Positions 15,637-23,516 are shown, numbered from the stretch's first letter. The stretch: 45,196 nucleotides of DNA from SAR202 cluster bacterium Io17-Chloro-G2 (GCA_002816875.1 MUCP01000041.1:1-45196), one strand, 5' to 3'. Translations and numbers: made by a program. Notes: generated from the letters alone by a model not told the origin.

Positions 15637-16695
15637 TCAAAATTGGCGCAAAAACCTGAGATCGTTGGAATAAAACAGGCGAATGTCGTCAATGCCGTAC
15701 TTCAGCATGGCGATGCGTTCCGGCCCAAGGCCAAATGCGAAACCCGTGTACCGCTCGGGGTCGTATCCCACCCCCGCCAACACCTTTGGATGGACCATAC
15801 CGGCGCCCATGATCTCTATCCAACCGCTGTCCCGGCAGATGCGGCATCCCGTTCCCTCACCATTGCAGGCAAAGCAGTCGATGGACATGTCCACGCCGGG
15901 CTCCACAAATGGAAAATAATCGCATCTGAAACGTACGCGCCGCTCCTCTCCGAAAAGCCGCCGGGCAAACTCGTAAAGGGTGCCCTTAAGGTCGGCAAAT
16001 GTGATCCCCTCGTCTACGGCCAACCCTTCCACCTGGTAGAAATGCCATTCGTGGGTGGCGTCGGTGGCCTCATACCGGTAGCACTTCCCTGGAACAATGA
16101 CTCGCACGGGCGGTTGGCTTGATTCCATGACCCTGGCCTGCATGGGCGAGGTGTGGGTGCGCATCAACATAGAACGGCCGGCCGAGGGGTCCTGATAGTC
16201 GACCCACAAGGTATTCCACATGTCCCGGGCGGGATGGCCCTGGGGTATGTTGAGCATCTCAAAGTTGTAGTGGTCCCACTCTACTTCCGGGCCTTCGACT
16301 ATGCTGAACCCCATGGCGCCAAATGCGTCGCAGATCTCGCGGAGTATCTGGGTGGTGGGGTGCAACCGTCCTATGGGTGACGGCCGGCCGGGAAGGGTGA
16401 CATCCAACTGGTCCCGCACGAATGCCTGTTCCAGTTGTGCTTGGTTGACCTGTTGGACCCGTTGCTCCAACCGTTCTTCCAGGTTGCCTTTGGCCCGGTT
16501 TCCCAGGGCCCCGGCCTCCCGGCGTTGTGCCACGTCCAGCTGGGCGATGCCTCTTAGCACCTGGGTCAGATGTCCGCGGCGGCCCAGGTACGCCACCCGC
16601 CATTGGTCCAGCGATTCGGGATCGTCAATGCCTTCTAGTTCGCCCAACGCCGTCTGGACCAACTCGTCTATAGACTGGGGTGTGGGTCCGGTCAC
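15637..16695 (-). CDS. pheS: Phenylalanine--tRNA ligase alpha subunit
   Basis: A 352-residue PheS carrying the class II synthetase core: the GRPSPIGRLHPTTQ segment, motif 2 around the R-V-I-V-P-G-K-C-Y-R-Y block and motif 3 FGLGPERIAMLKYGIDDIR. The N-terminus has the usual coiled-coil part with YLGRRGHLTQVL. A cysteine-rich insert, C-F-A-C-x5-G-C-R-I-C, lies near residues 270-285; it is seen in a subset of PheS proteins and may bind zinc. The start is a GTG at 16695 with a G-run upstream. It is transcribed from the promoter at 16793-16821 and diverges from the MFS gene. Confidence 0.95.
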   Translation of the reverse strand: MTGPTPQSIDELVQTALGELEGIDDPESLDQWRVAYLGRRGHLTQVLRGIAQLDVAQRREAGALGNRAKGNLEERLEQRVQQVNQAQLEQAFVRDQLDVTLPGRPSPIGRLHPTTQILREICDAFGAMGFSIVEGPEVEWDHYNFEMLNIPQGHPARDMWNTLWVDYQDPSAGRSMLMRTHTSPMQARVMESSQPPVRVIVPGKCYRYEATDATHEWHFYQVEGLAVDEGITFADLKGTLYEFARRLFGEERRVRFRCDYFPFVEPGVDMSIDCFACNGEGTGCRICRDSGWIEIMGAGMVHPKVLAGVGYDPERYTGFAFGLGPERIAMLKYGIDDIRLFYSNDLRFLRQF

Positions 16696-16792
16696 CAGTG
16701 GATGCCCCCGTGCCTGAAGCTCTTGTCGAAGCTCTGCCTGAAGCCCTAGTTGTAGCTGACGAAGGGTGAATTCCGCTACATTTCGTGAGGTA

Positions 16793-16821
16793 ATTATAGG
16801 AATGGCGCCCTACCGGGTCAA
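16793..16821 (-). promoter_or_regulatory. Promoter of the pheS-pheT-moeA operon
   Basis: On the minus strand TTGACC (16816-16821) and a perfect TATAAT (16793-16798) are spaced by 17 bases. Transcription would begin near 16786, leaving a leader of about 90 bases. I saw no T-box and no Phe-rich leader peptide in it. Confidence 0.75.
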
Positions 16822-16847
16822 GGCGTCCGGTCAATAATCCGGTGGTG

Positions 16848-16853
16848 TATAAT
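16848..16853 (+). promoter_or_regulatory. Candidate -10 element of the MFS gene
   Basis: A perfect TATAAT lies 16 bases before the ATG at 16870. No good -35 is present, and the implied leader would be only about 10 bases without a Shine-Dalgarno. Confidence 0.4.
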
Positions 16854-16869
16854 CCACCACCGCGGCCAT

Positions 16870-18147
16870 ATGCTTCAGGCACTCTCCAAACTCACCACCT
16901 CCTTCACCAGAAAGCGCCATTACGGCTGGGTCATTTTCGCCCTGACCGGGGCCAATCTCACCGTTGAAGGCGGGATGAAAAACAGCGTCCCAGTCATCTT
17001 CGTGGCTCTGAGAGACGGTTTCGGCCGCAGCGCCGCGGCCACATCGGCGGTGTTCTCCGCATCGGGTATCACCGGAGGGCTGGTGGCCCCCTTGGTGGGA
17101 TGGCTGTTGGACCGGCTGGGACCCAAACGCCTATTCCCCGTTGCCGGCCTGGTGATCTTAGCGGGATACCTGTTGGGCAGCTACGCATCTGATATGTGGC
17201 AGCTGTTCATCTTCTACAGTTTGGTAGCGGCCCTGGGTGAGACCACCATCTCTTCCTTTACCGCCACCGCCACCCTAGCGCCCTGGTTCCCCCGGACACG
17301 GGGCCGGGTTTTGGGCCTGGCAGATGCGGGAAACCCTTTGGGCCAGGGAATTTTCGCCCCTCTGGCGCAAATATTGATCTCCTTTATGGGGTGGCGGCTC
17401 ACCTTCAGGATCTTGGGGCTGGTGTTTTTCTTAATGGTCTCGCCGGCCAACTTTCTGCTTCAGCGCCGTCCGCCTGCTTATGAAGCAATCCAGGCGCCTT
17501 TGGAGCCCGTCGCGGCCCCTGAATCAAAGGACCCGGGCCAAAGCGTTGAATTAAGCCGAACTATGCGCCGCCCTGCCGTTTGGTTCTTAGTCTTGGCCCG
17601 CATGTCCGCTTCCGTGGGAATCTCCCTGACCACCGTCCACCTGGTGGCATTCTTCATTGCCGCGGGTTACAGCGGGCTTCAGGCGGCGGCTACCATAGGG
17701 GCCGTGGGTGTGGTTGGCATGGTTGGGAGACCGATATCCGGTACCCTGTCCGATTACTTGGGCCGGGAATTGGTGTACACGGCAGGCCTGGGAATGCACA
17801 TCTCCGCGCTGGTGCTAGTCCTACTCTTCGGCGACGGCGCCAGCATGTGGCCCATCATCGTTTTCGTGGGGTTAAGCGGCCTAAGCGATGGTGTTGCCGG
17901 CCTGGTGGTAGCAGCCAAGGCGGCAGACATTGTCCCATCCTCCAACTTGGGCTCTGTGATGGGGGTGATCCAATTGGGCCGAGGGGTGGGGTTCGCCGCC
18001 GGACCGGTCATCGGCGGTTTGCTATACGACCTGCAAGGCGATTACTTATGGGCCTTTTCCTTGGCGGTAGCGATGTCGATGGGCGCCATTCTATTGATGT
18101 GGGCCGCCCGCTTCGCCTCACCGAGACAATCCTTGGCATCTACCTGA
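16870..18147 (+). CDS. Major facilitator superfamily transporter
   Basis: A 425-residue membrane protein with about twelve hydrophobic segments in two halves of six. The halves are joined by a hydrophilic loop near residues 198-230 that is rich in proline and acidic residues. The MFS signature G-W-L-L-D-R-L-G-P-K-R after the second segment is clear, with a weaker counterpart, G-T-L-S-D-Y-L-G-R-E, in the second half. The opening HYGWVIFALTGANLTVEGG and overall pattern resemble the oxalate/formate antiporter and monocarboxylate-like group, so an organic acid is a reasonable guess, not a demonstrated substrate. It is transcribed divergently from pheS. Confidence 0.88.
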   Translation: MLQALSKLTTSFTRKRHYGWVIFALTGANLTVEGGMKNSVPVIFVALRDGFGRSAAATSAVFSASGITGGLVAPLVGWLLDRLGPKRLFPVAGLVILAGYLLGSYASDMWQLFIFYSLVAALGETTISSFTATATLAPWFPRTRGRVLGLADAGNPLGQGIFAPLAQILISFMGWRLTFRILGLVFFLMVSPANFLLQRRPPAYEAIQAPLEPVAAPESKDPGQSVELSRTMRRPAVWFLVLARMSASVGISLTTVHLVAFFIAAGYSGLQAAATIGAVGVVGMVGRPISGTLSDYLGRELVYTAGLGMHISALVLVLLFGDGASMWPIIVFVGLSGLSDGVAGLVVAAKAADIVPSSNLGSVMGVIQLGRGVGFAAGPVIGGLLYDLQGDYLWAFSLAVAMSMGAILLMWAARFASPRQSLAST

Positions 18148-18259
18148 GCAGAACTCGTGCCCGTCTTCTCCAAGGTCACCATGCTCCTTCGACTCCTCGT
18201 CTGACACGTCAATAGTCATGCGCCTTTAGCTTTCGAGGCAATCATATGACCTTGCAATA

Positions 18260-18288
18260 TTGAATTAGAACGTATGTTCTGTTATATT
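18260..18288 (+). promoter_or_regulatory. SOS promoter: LexA-type operator inside a sigma70 spacer
   Basis: TTGAAT (18260-18265), a 17-base spacer and TATATT (18283-18288) form a good promoter. The spacer contains GAACGTATGTTC (18268-18279), a perfect match to the GAAC-N4-GTTC core of Gram-positive-type LexA boxes; with flanking bases the palindrome is AGAAC-N4-GTTCT. LexA bound here would block RNA polymerase. The first gene downstream begins at 18401, after a leader of about 105 bases. Confidence 0.78.
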
Positions 18289-18400
18289 TACCGGCAACAC
18301 CTGCTTAGAAGCCCCAGTCCCATTCGCTGCGGCCACGGTAGAACTTTGACAAACATATTCATCAGGAACCCGGCACATGTGCACCAACCAGGAGTGAAAA

Positions 18401-18748
18401 TTGCTCCATTTCCACCTAAAGGCCTGTTCGAAATGCCACGGAGACCTGGCGCTGGATGAAGGAGACTGGATTTGTCTGCAATGCGGGACTTATTACTATA
18501 CCCGGCTTTACCGGACGCCCATTCAATTGCCCATGCGATTGCCCGAACCTGACGGCGGTATCGATGGCAGAATCGAGGACCAAAAGGCAAAGTCCCTATC
18601 CTTGCTGATAACTGCCGTGCCGGGGCTATCCCAATTCCCGGACCTGGCGGCGGTGTCTTCTGGTCTCGTTGAGACCACGGCTATCGCGCCGGATTCGTTG
18701 AGCTTGGGGTCCGGCGCCCCGGCCAGGACCGTCTATGACCGCCGGTGA
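18401..18748 (+). CDS. Small zinc-ribbon protein, first gene behind the SOS promoter
   Basis: A 115-residue protein with an N-terminal zinc ribbon: C9-x2-C12 and C25-x2-C28 (CSKCHGDL ... WICLQCGT). A C-terminal tail of about 80 residues shows no motif and looks poorly ordered. The start is a TTG with AGGAG six bases upstream; the in-frame stop just before it excludes an earlier start. Its end overlaps the RuvC-like gene by 14 bases, implying coupled synthesis. Zinc ribbons of this type bind DNA, RNA or protein partners. A DNA-damage role is inferred from the promoter and neighbour only. Confidence 0.75.
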   Translation: MLHFHLKACSKCHGDLALDEGDWICLQCGTYYYTRLYRTPIQLPMRLPEPDGGIDGRIEDQKAKSLSLLITAVPGLSQFPDLAAVSSGLVETTAIAPDSLSLGSGAPARTVYDRR

Positions 18749-19265
18749 CGCCGGGCAAACGTTGCTGGCGCTGGACGCTGGGGTCAGGGAGACGGGCTGG
18801 GCCGTTTTCGGACCTCTTGCCATACCAGGCGTTCGGAATATTGCAGCCTCCGGTGTCATCAAGGCCCCCGCCCCCCGCAAGGCCGATGTCCAAACCAGGG
18901 TGACCCACTTGACTGCATGTTTGGACCGGCTGGTGGACGAGTGGGCGCCCCTGGCCGTGGTCCATAGCCGCCCTTCAGGCATCCATTGGCCGGTGCCGGC
19001 CCTGGAGTTGCTGGAACATGCTCTGGCCCAATGGAGCCGCCGCCACAACCTCCCGCTCCACGCCTACACCGCCCAAGAGGTAAGGTCCGCCATCGCCGGC
19101 CAGCCCAACGCGTCCCAAGACCAGCTTGCCTTCGCCGTGATGGAACGCCTGGGCCTAATCGGTCAGAGCAAGACCTCCCATGAATGGGAAGCCCTGGCCG
19201 TGGGTGAGCATCACCTGGGGCAGTCTATGCCCGCGCCTGCTCCATCGCCCCCGGATCGCCGTTAA
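18735..19265 (+). CDS. RuvC-like (RNase H fold) predicted nuclease or pseudonuclease
   Basis: A 176-residue protein of the length and motif order of Holliday-junction resolvase RuvC. LLALDAGVRETGWAVF (catalytic D14) matches the first RuvC strand. AYTAQEVRSAIAGQPNASQDQ (split here: AYTAQEVRSAI then AGQPNASQDQ) matches the Y-A-x-R-x-V-K-x-x-V-x-G block. SHEWEALAVGEHH near residues 148-160 matches the D-A-A-D-A-L-A helix, with H149 (as in Thermus RuvC) and E152. At the second acidic position, usually A-I-E, the sequence is A-V-V-H-S, so that glutamate is missing. It could be a divergent nuclease or a structure-binding protein. It overlaps the zinc-ribbon gene and lies behind an SOS promoter. It need not be the housekeeping RuvC, which is normally next to ruvA and ruvB. 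Confidence 0.72.
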   Translation: MTAGDAGQTLLALDAGVRETGWAVFGPLAIPGVRNIAASGVIKAPAPRKADVQTRVTHLTACLDRLVDEWAPLAVVHSRPSGIHWPVPALELLEHALAQWSRRHNLPLHAYTAQEVRSAIAGQPNASQDQLAFAVMERLGLIGQSKTSHEWEALAVGEHHLGQSMPAPAPSPPDRR

Positions 19266-19304
19266 AGCCCAGGGACTCGCGCGGTCCGATGTCCCCAAGC
19301 CGTG

Positions 19305-19310
19305 TATAAT
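19305..19310 (+). promoter_or_regulatory. Candidate -10 element before the DUF3467-like gene
   Basis: A perfect TATAAT without a clear -35 lies 94 bases before the ATG at 19404, within the 138-base gap after the RuvC-like gene. It may give the next two genes their own promoter. Confidence 0.35.
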
Positions 19311-19403
19311 GAGCCTCATTGCAGCTAGCCAAATCTGGCCTTGCGCGGCTCGGGGTTCAACGGTCCTGGACCGCTCCTGCGCCTGTGTGAAAGGGGACGA
19401 CCC

Positions 19404-19757
19404 ATGCCCATCATTCAACGGCCCTACGTACCACCCGAAGACCAGGTCCCTCAGGAAGAGACCTACCACAACCCCGGTGATACCCAGACCAACGGGGAGC
19501 ATTCCGGCGAACCAATCACCTTCTACTGCGACTCCATGCACATTTTCAGCAGCCTGTATTCAGCCGTGCTCTTTTTCGGAGAACAGATGGAGGAGCGGGA
19601 ACCCATTTTGAGGGCCCGCGTCAAGGTCAGCCCCCAGATGCTAAAGGCCATTGCCCTGTTGGCCAGCAAACACGTCAAGGAATACGAAGAGGCGGTTGGC
19701 CCCATCACTCTGCCCGACCAGGTCTACGCGGCGTGGGAATTGGGGGAGCAAGAGTGA
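19404..19757 (+). CDS. DUF3467-like small protein
   Basis: A 117-residue protein. After a proline- and glutamate-rich N-terminus it has a Y-C-D-S-M-H-I-F-S-S-L-Y-S-A-V-L-F-F-G segment, then RARVKVSPQMLKAIALLASKH and V-K-E-Y-E-E-A-V-G-P-I. This sequence order is typical of the DUF3467 family, whose function is unknown. The start ATG has AAAGGGGA upstream; the open frame extends further upstream but without support. It overlaps the next gene by four bases (GTGA). Confidence 0.72.
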   Translation: MPIIQRPYVPPEDQVPQEETYHNPGDTQTNGEHSGEPITFYCDSMHIFSSLYSAVLFFGEQMEEREPILRARVKVSPQMLKAIALLASKHVKEYEEAVGPITLPDQVYAAWELGEQE

Positions 19758-20293
19758 GCGAGCCCCAAGACAGTGAGCTGACCGAAGACGCTGATTTGGG
19801 TGAAGACCGGGTATTAGCCGAAGACCTGGCCACCCCGGTGGAGATAGAGCCCGGTAAAGACGACGCCACTCCCGCCGGTTGGGATTGGCGGCGGACCGGG
19901 ACCAGCCAACCCAACGCGGCGACCTATCACATGAGCCACAGCGACGTGGGCCGGATCTTGGTGGACGTTCTCACCCCCGCCGATTCACCGGAGGATACCC
20001 CCTTCGTGGTATCCCAGGACATACCCATAATCATCATGGATAGCCTTGACAAGTACTGGGCGGGAGAATCCCGAACCAAGCTTCCCCTGGAAGGCATCCG
20101 GGTACCGGTGGCCGATGACACGCTAAAGGGGTCTAAACGGGCTTTGGCGGCAGACCTTGCGGCGCAACTAAGGCTGTTGCTGCTGCTGTCCAGTTCCCGC
20201 AAAGGAGGATTGGCGCCCCAGCTGCAATCCAACCTGGATTACCTGCGGTCCGTCCTGACGCCTCGCGAAAAAGAAGAGGGAAAAGAGAGCTAA
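19754..20293 (+). CDS. Hypothetical protein coupled to the DUF3467-like gene
   Basis: A 179-residue protein without recognised domains. The first 45 residues are strongly acidic and probably disordered. The middle has a W-D-W-R-R-T-G segment and a strand-like V-V-S-Q-D-I-P-I-I-I-M-D. The C-terminus is helical, with a leucine run (LRLLLLLSSS). I chose the GTG at 19754, which overlaps the previous stop as GTGA and has a G-rich ribosome site; a GTG seven codons earlier is possible. The pair may form a complex, judged only by coupling. Confidence 0.68.
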   Translation: MSEPQDSELTEDADLGEDRVLAEDLATPVEIEPGKDDATPAGWDWRRTGTSQPNAATYHMSHSDVGRILVDVLTPADSPEDTPFVVSQDIPIIIMDSLDKYWAGESRTKLPLEGIRVPVADDTLKGSKRALAADLAAQLRLLLLLSSSRKGGLAPQLQSNLDYLRSVLTPREKEEGKES

Positions 20294-20330
20294 ATAATCC
20301 AGCAGAAATTAGCTTGTCCAGCCAATCCGG

Positions 20331-22064
20331 TCATTGACCGCCCGGCCCTTCATCGGCCAGCCGCTGCGCCTTCTGCCGTTCTAGAATGTCTTGGACCACC
20401 TGGTCCAGAGGGACCAACGTGGACTCCTCCTCTTGGCGGCCTTTGACTTCCACGGACCCCTTCTCGAGATTCCTGGGACTGATGATTAGCCGCACCGGCA
20501 GGCCCAACAGGTCGGCGTCGTTCAGCTTGACCCCAGCCGAAGGGTCGGTCCTGTCGTCGTAGAGGCACTCGATCCCCTGCCCCCAAAGTTCTTCGTACAA
20601 GTCGCCGGCCGCCTGGGCAACCTCGGGCCGGGCCAGATTCAACCCCACCAAGTGAACTTGATACGGAGCCATGGACGCTGGGAAGACTATTCCCCGGCCG
20701 TCGTGGTTCTGCTCTATGGCGGCGGCCATCAACCGGCCCACGCCGATGCCGTAGCATCCCATGATCACCGGTTGTTGCCGTCCATCCTGGTCCAGGAAGG
20801 TGGCCCCCAACGCCTCACTGAACGACGTCCCCACTTTGAAGATGTGGCCGACTTCCACTCCCTTGAGGGACTCCAAGGCATGGCCGCAATGAGGACACAG
20901 TTGGCCCGGCTGGGCCAGTGCTATGTCGGTGAGCAGGTCCACCTGGAAATCCCGGGGGTAGTTGGCGCCACGCAGGTGAGTGCCGGGTTTGTTGGCCCCC
21001 ACCACGAAGTTGGCTCCCTTGGATATGGAGAAATCGGCCACCTTCTTGATGCCGGTGATGCCGATTCCCGATGCCGAGCCCGCCACCAAGCCCGCCGCCT
21101 GGACTTCCTCGTCGCTGGCCATGGCCAGATCGTTGACGTGCAGGGCGTTTTTTAGCTTGACCTCGTTCACTTCCAGGTCGCCGCGGATAGTGACGAACAC
21201 GATCTCGCGGTCGGCCATGTAAAACACGGCCTTCAGGGTTTTTTCGGTGGGCGCCTCTAAAAACTCGGCCAGCGCGGCGATGGTCTTGATCCCCGGCGTG
21301 GAAACCTCTTCCAGTTGCTCTTCAGCCTCAATAACCGCTTCCGGCAATGACGCCTCGGCTTTCTCAGCGTTGGCGGTGTATGCGCAGGTCGGGCAGGTTA
21401 TGACCGTGTCTTCGCCGGTGGGGGTGGGAAGGATGAACTCGTGGGAATCTTTGCCGCCGATGGCCCCGCTGTCGGCCTCGGCCATCAAGACCGGCAGGCC
21501 GCACCGGCGATAGATGTTGCGGTAGGCCTGGGCCATTGCTTGGTAGCTCTTTTCCAGAGACTCTTCGTCGCCGTTGAAACTATAGGCGTCCTTCATGGTG
21601 AACTCCCGCACCCTGACCAGGCCGGCCCGGGGACGAGGCTCGTCGCGGAATTTGGTCTGGATCTGGTATAGGATCTGGGGCAGGTCGCGGTAGCTCTGCA
21701 CGTTTGCCCGGACGATGCCGGTGATGACCTCTTCATGGGTGGGCGCCAGCACCATGGCCCGCCCTCGGCGGTCTTCCAAAGAAAACAGGTTATCGCCAAA
21801 GGCAGCGGCGCGCCCGCTCTGATCCCACAACTCCCTGGGGTGGAGCGCCGGCATCATCAACTCCTGCCCTCCGGCGGCGTCCATCTCCTCCCTGATGATG
21901 GCCTCGATCTTGCGCAGCGTCCTCCAGGCTAGGGGCAGGGATGCGTAGACCCCCGCCGCCACCTGGTAGATGAAGCCTGCCCGGAGCAAAAGGCGGTGGC
22001 TGGCGGTTTCCGCCTCCGGGGGGTCGTCGCGCATGGTCTTGGAGACCAACTGGGTGAATCTCAT
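20331..22064 (-). CDS. proS: Proline--tRNA ligase (bacterial type with editing domain)
   Basis: A 577-residue class II synthetase. The N-terminal catalytic part has the SHRLLLRAGFIYQVAAGVYASLP segment (read in two parts: SHRLLLRAGFI and YQVAAGVYASLP), motif 2 around F-R-D-E-P-R-P-R-A-G-L-V-R-V-R-E-F and motif 3 around GCYGIGVGRLMAA. A YbaK-like editing insertion of about 180 residues lies between motifs 2 and 3 (the K-T-L-K-A-V-F-Y-M block), as in most bacteria. A C-terminal anticodon-binding domain ends the protein. Its ATG overlaps the ispG stop by four bases, so it is the last gene of the rpsB superoperon. Confidence 0.96.
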   Translation of the reverse strand: MRFTQLVSKTMRDDPPEAETASHRLLLRAGFIYQVAAGVYASLPLAWRTLRKIEAIIREEMDAAGGQELMMPALHPRELWDQSGRAAAFGDNLFSLEDRRGRAMVLAPTHEEVITGIVRANVQSYRDLPQILYQIQTKFRDEPRPRAGLVRVREFTMKDAYSFNGDEESLEKSYQAMAQAYRNIYRRCGLPVLMAEADSGAIGGKDSHEFILPTPTGEDTVITCPTCAYTANAEKAEASLPEAVIEAEEQLEEVSTPGIKTIAALAEFLEAPTEKTLKAVFYMADREIVFVTIRGDLEVNEVKLKNALHVNDLAMASDEEVQAAGLVAGSASGIGITGIKKVADFSISKGANFVVGANKPGTHLRGANYPRDFQVDLLTDIALAQPGQLCPHCGHALESLKGVEVGHIFKVGTSFSEALGATFLDQDGRQQPVIMGCYGIGVGRLMAAAIEQNHDGRGIVFPASMAPYQVHLVGLNLARPEVAQAAGDLYEELWGQGIECLYDDRTDPSAGVKLNDADLLGLPVRLIISPRNLEKGSVEVKGRQEEESTLVPLDQVVQDILERQKAQRLADEGPGGQ

Positions 22065-23191
22065 CCTACGGGAATGTTTTCAACCTCTTCCATCAAGGCG
22101 GTTAGCATATCCTCTTCGGTAACAACTCGGACTTTTTCCCCCTTGCGGAAGATCACCGCTCTGCCGGCTCCCGCGGCAATACCCACGTCGGCATCCTTGG
22201 CCTCGCCGGGACCGTTGACCTCGCAACCCATGACGGCGACGGTGACCTCTTTATTTTGCTTTTTCAGCAGGGCGTCTACCTGATTGGCCAGCTTTACCAC
22301 GTCCACGTCGGCCCGGCCGCAGCTGGGGCAAGCCACCAGCACGGCGCCTTTGCGGCGGAGGTTCAAAGACTTGAGTATCTCGTATCCCGCGGCAACCTCG
22401 TCGACGGAATCGCCCGCCAGGGACACGCGGATGGTATCCCCGATGCCCTGGTACAACAGCAAAGAAAGGCCGACGGCGGTGCGGATGGAACCCGCTTGCA
22501 CCGTACCAGCTTCGGTGATGCCCAGATGCAGAGGATAGGGCACCATCTCCGCCAGTTTGGCATAGGCTTCCACAGTAGTCGGAACGTCAAAGGCTTTCAG
22601 GGATATCTTTATCTGGTCAAAATCCTGCTCTTCCAGCAGGCTGATCTCCCATAGCGCCGTGGCCACCATGTGGTCCACCACGCTATATTCATCGCCAACC
22701 CCTTTACCTGCCTTGGGCAGCTTGTTGACCAGGTCCATATGCCTGGAGAAGCCCTTGGTCCGTCCGATGCCTCCAACGGGCGGTAGGCTGCCGAAATTAA
22801 CGCCGATTCGGATGGGAATACCCCTCTCTTTAGCGGCCGCCACCACCTCGCGCACCTGGGATTCATCCCGCAGGTTACCTGGGTTCAGCCGCAGGCAGTC
22901 GATGCCGCCTTTCACGCACTCCAACGCCAACTTGTAGTGGAAGTGGATATCGGCTATCAGCGGAATGTGTATCTGCTTCTTGATCTCCGCCATGGCCTCG
23001 GCGGCTTCCATGTCGGGAACAGCGGAGCGGATGATCTCACAGCCCGCCTCTTCCAGTTGATGAATCTGGCGCACGGTTGCCGCCACATCCCTGGTGTCGG
23101 TTTTGGTCATGGACTGGACGGTGATATCCGCGCCGCCGCCGACCTTGACGCCACCTACATAAACGGGCTTGGTAGCCCGGCGATTGTTCAT
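22061..23191 (-). CDS. ispG: 4-hydroxy-3-methylbut-2-en-1-yl diphosphate synthase
   Basis: IspG (GcpE), the [4Fe-4S] enzyme of the MEP isoprenoid pathway. The 376-residue protein starts M-N-N-R-R-A-T-K-P-V-Y-V-G-G-V and has Q-S-M-T-K-T-D-T-R-D, the TIM-barrel segment and L-R-L-N-P-G-N-L. The iron-sulfur cysteines are in CPSCGR and VMGCEVNGPGEAKDADVG near the C-terminus. The frame is open upstream to 23302, but the family begins at the ATG at 23191. It lies 325 bases downstream of the RseP-type gene, with repeats in the gap, and overlaps proS. Confidence 0.95.
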   Translation of the reverse strand: MNNRRATKPVYVGGVKVGGGADITVQSMTKTDTRDVAATVRQIHQLEEAGCEIIRSAVPDMEAAEAMAEIKKQIHIPLIADIHFHYKLALECVKGGIDCLRLNPGNLRDESQVREVVAAAKERGIPIRIGVNFGSLPPVGGIGRTKGFSRHMDLVNKLPKAGKGVGDEYSVVDHMVATALWEISLLEEQDFDQIKISLKAFDVPTTVEAYAKLAEMVPYPLHLGITEAGTVQAGSIRTAVGLSLLLYQGIGDTIRVSLAGDSVDEVAAGYEILKSLNLRRKGAVLVACPSCGRADVDVVKLANQVDALLKKQNKEVTVAVMGCEVNGPGEAKDADVGIAAGAGRAVIFRKGEKVRVVTEEDMLTALMEEVENIPVG

Positions 23192-23197
23192 AGCCAA

Positions 23198-23226
23198 CTC
23201 ATACTTCGTTATGCAAGTTGATTCAA
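23198..23226 (-). promoter_or_regulatory. Possible ispG promoter implying a leaderless transcript
   Basis: On the minus strand TTGAAT (23221-23226), 17 bases, then TATGAG (23198-23203). The -10 ends six bases before the ATG, so transcription would start about at the A of the start codon. No strong Shine-Dalgarno precedes ispG. Confidence 0.4.
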
Positions 23227-23329
23227 AAGTAGATATTACACGATAGCAGAAAGGCGCGCCACGCCCTGCGACGGCAAGGAAGCAGGTGTTTGGTCTAACC
23301 ACGCCATTGTCTGTGACGAACTAAATCAT

Positions 23330-23452
23330 TCAACCGCTCATGGTGACCCCGATGCAATCGGGGCGAACCACGGCCTTGGGGTTAGAACTCTCCAGGGTGA
23401 TGCCAGGGTTTAGAGGTTGCGGTCCGCCCTTCGACGGGCTCAGGGTGAGCGG
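23330..23452. repeat. Partial and rearranged copy of the dispersed repeat
   Basis: CCCCGAT (23347-23353) and ATCGGGG (23357-23363) form a perfect hairpin. Read on the minus strand, the stretch around it resembles the first module of the repeats at 15408 and 32899. A second short palindromic unit at 23423-23452 contains CTTCGACGGGCTCAGGGTGA, a type of intergenic repeat seen in many bacterial genomes. The rest of the 325-base gap shows no gene. Confidence 0.5.
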
Positions 23453-23516
23453 CTTGGGTGGCTAGAAGTCGCCCCAGGAATCAAGATCAACCAATCTCAT
23501 GGCAAGAACGCCGGAC

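Noticed and set aside
15446..15640. Minus-strand ORF of 64 codons between pheS and pheT
   Set aside because: It lies over the MITE-like repeat and shows no family signature, so it is chance coding in palindromic DNA.
16696..16792. Possible T-box or Phe leader peptide ahead of pheS
   Set aside because: No T-box consensus, no terminator-antiterminator pair and no Phe-rich short ORF with a start codon were found.
18274..18459. Small ORF starting inside the LexA-type operator
   Set aside because: Its ATG is upstream of the predicted transcription start and it overlaps the zinc-ribbon gene in another frame.
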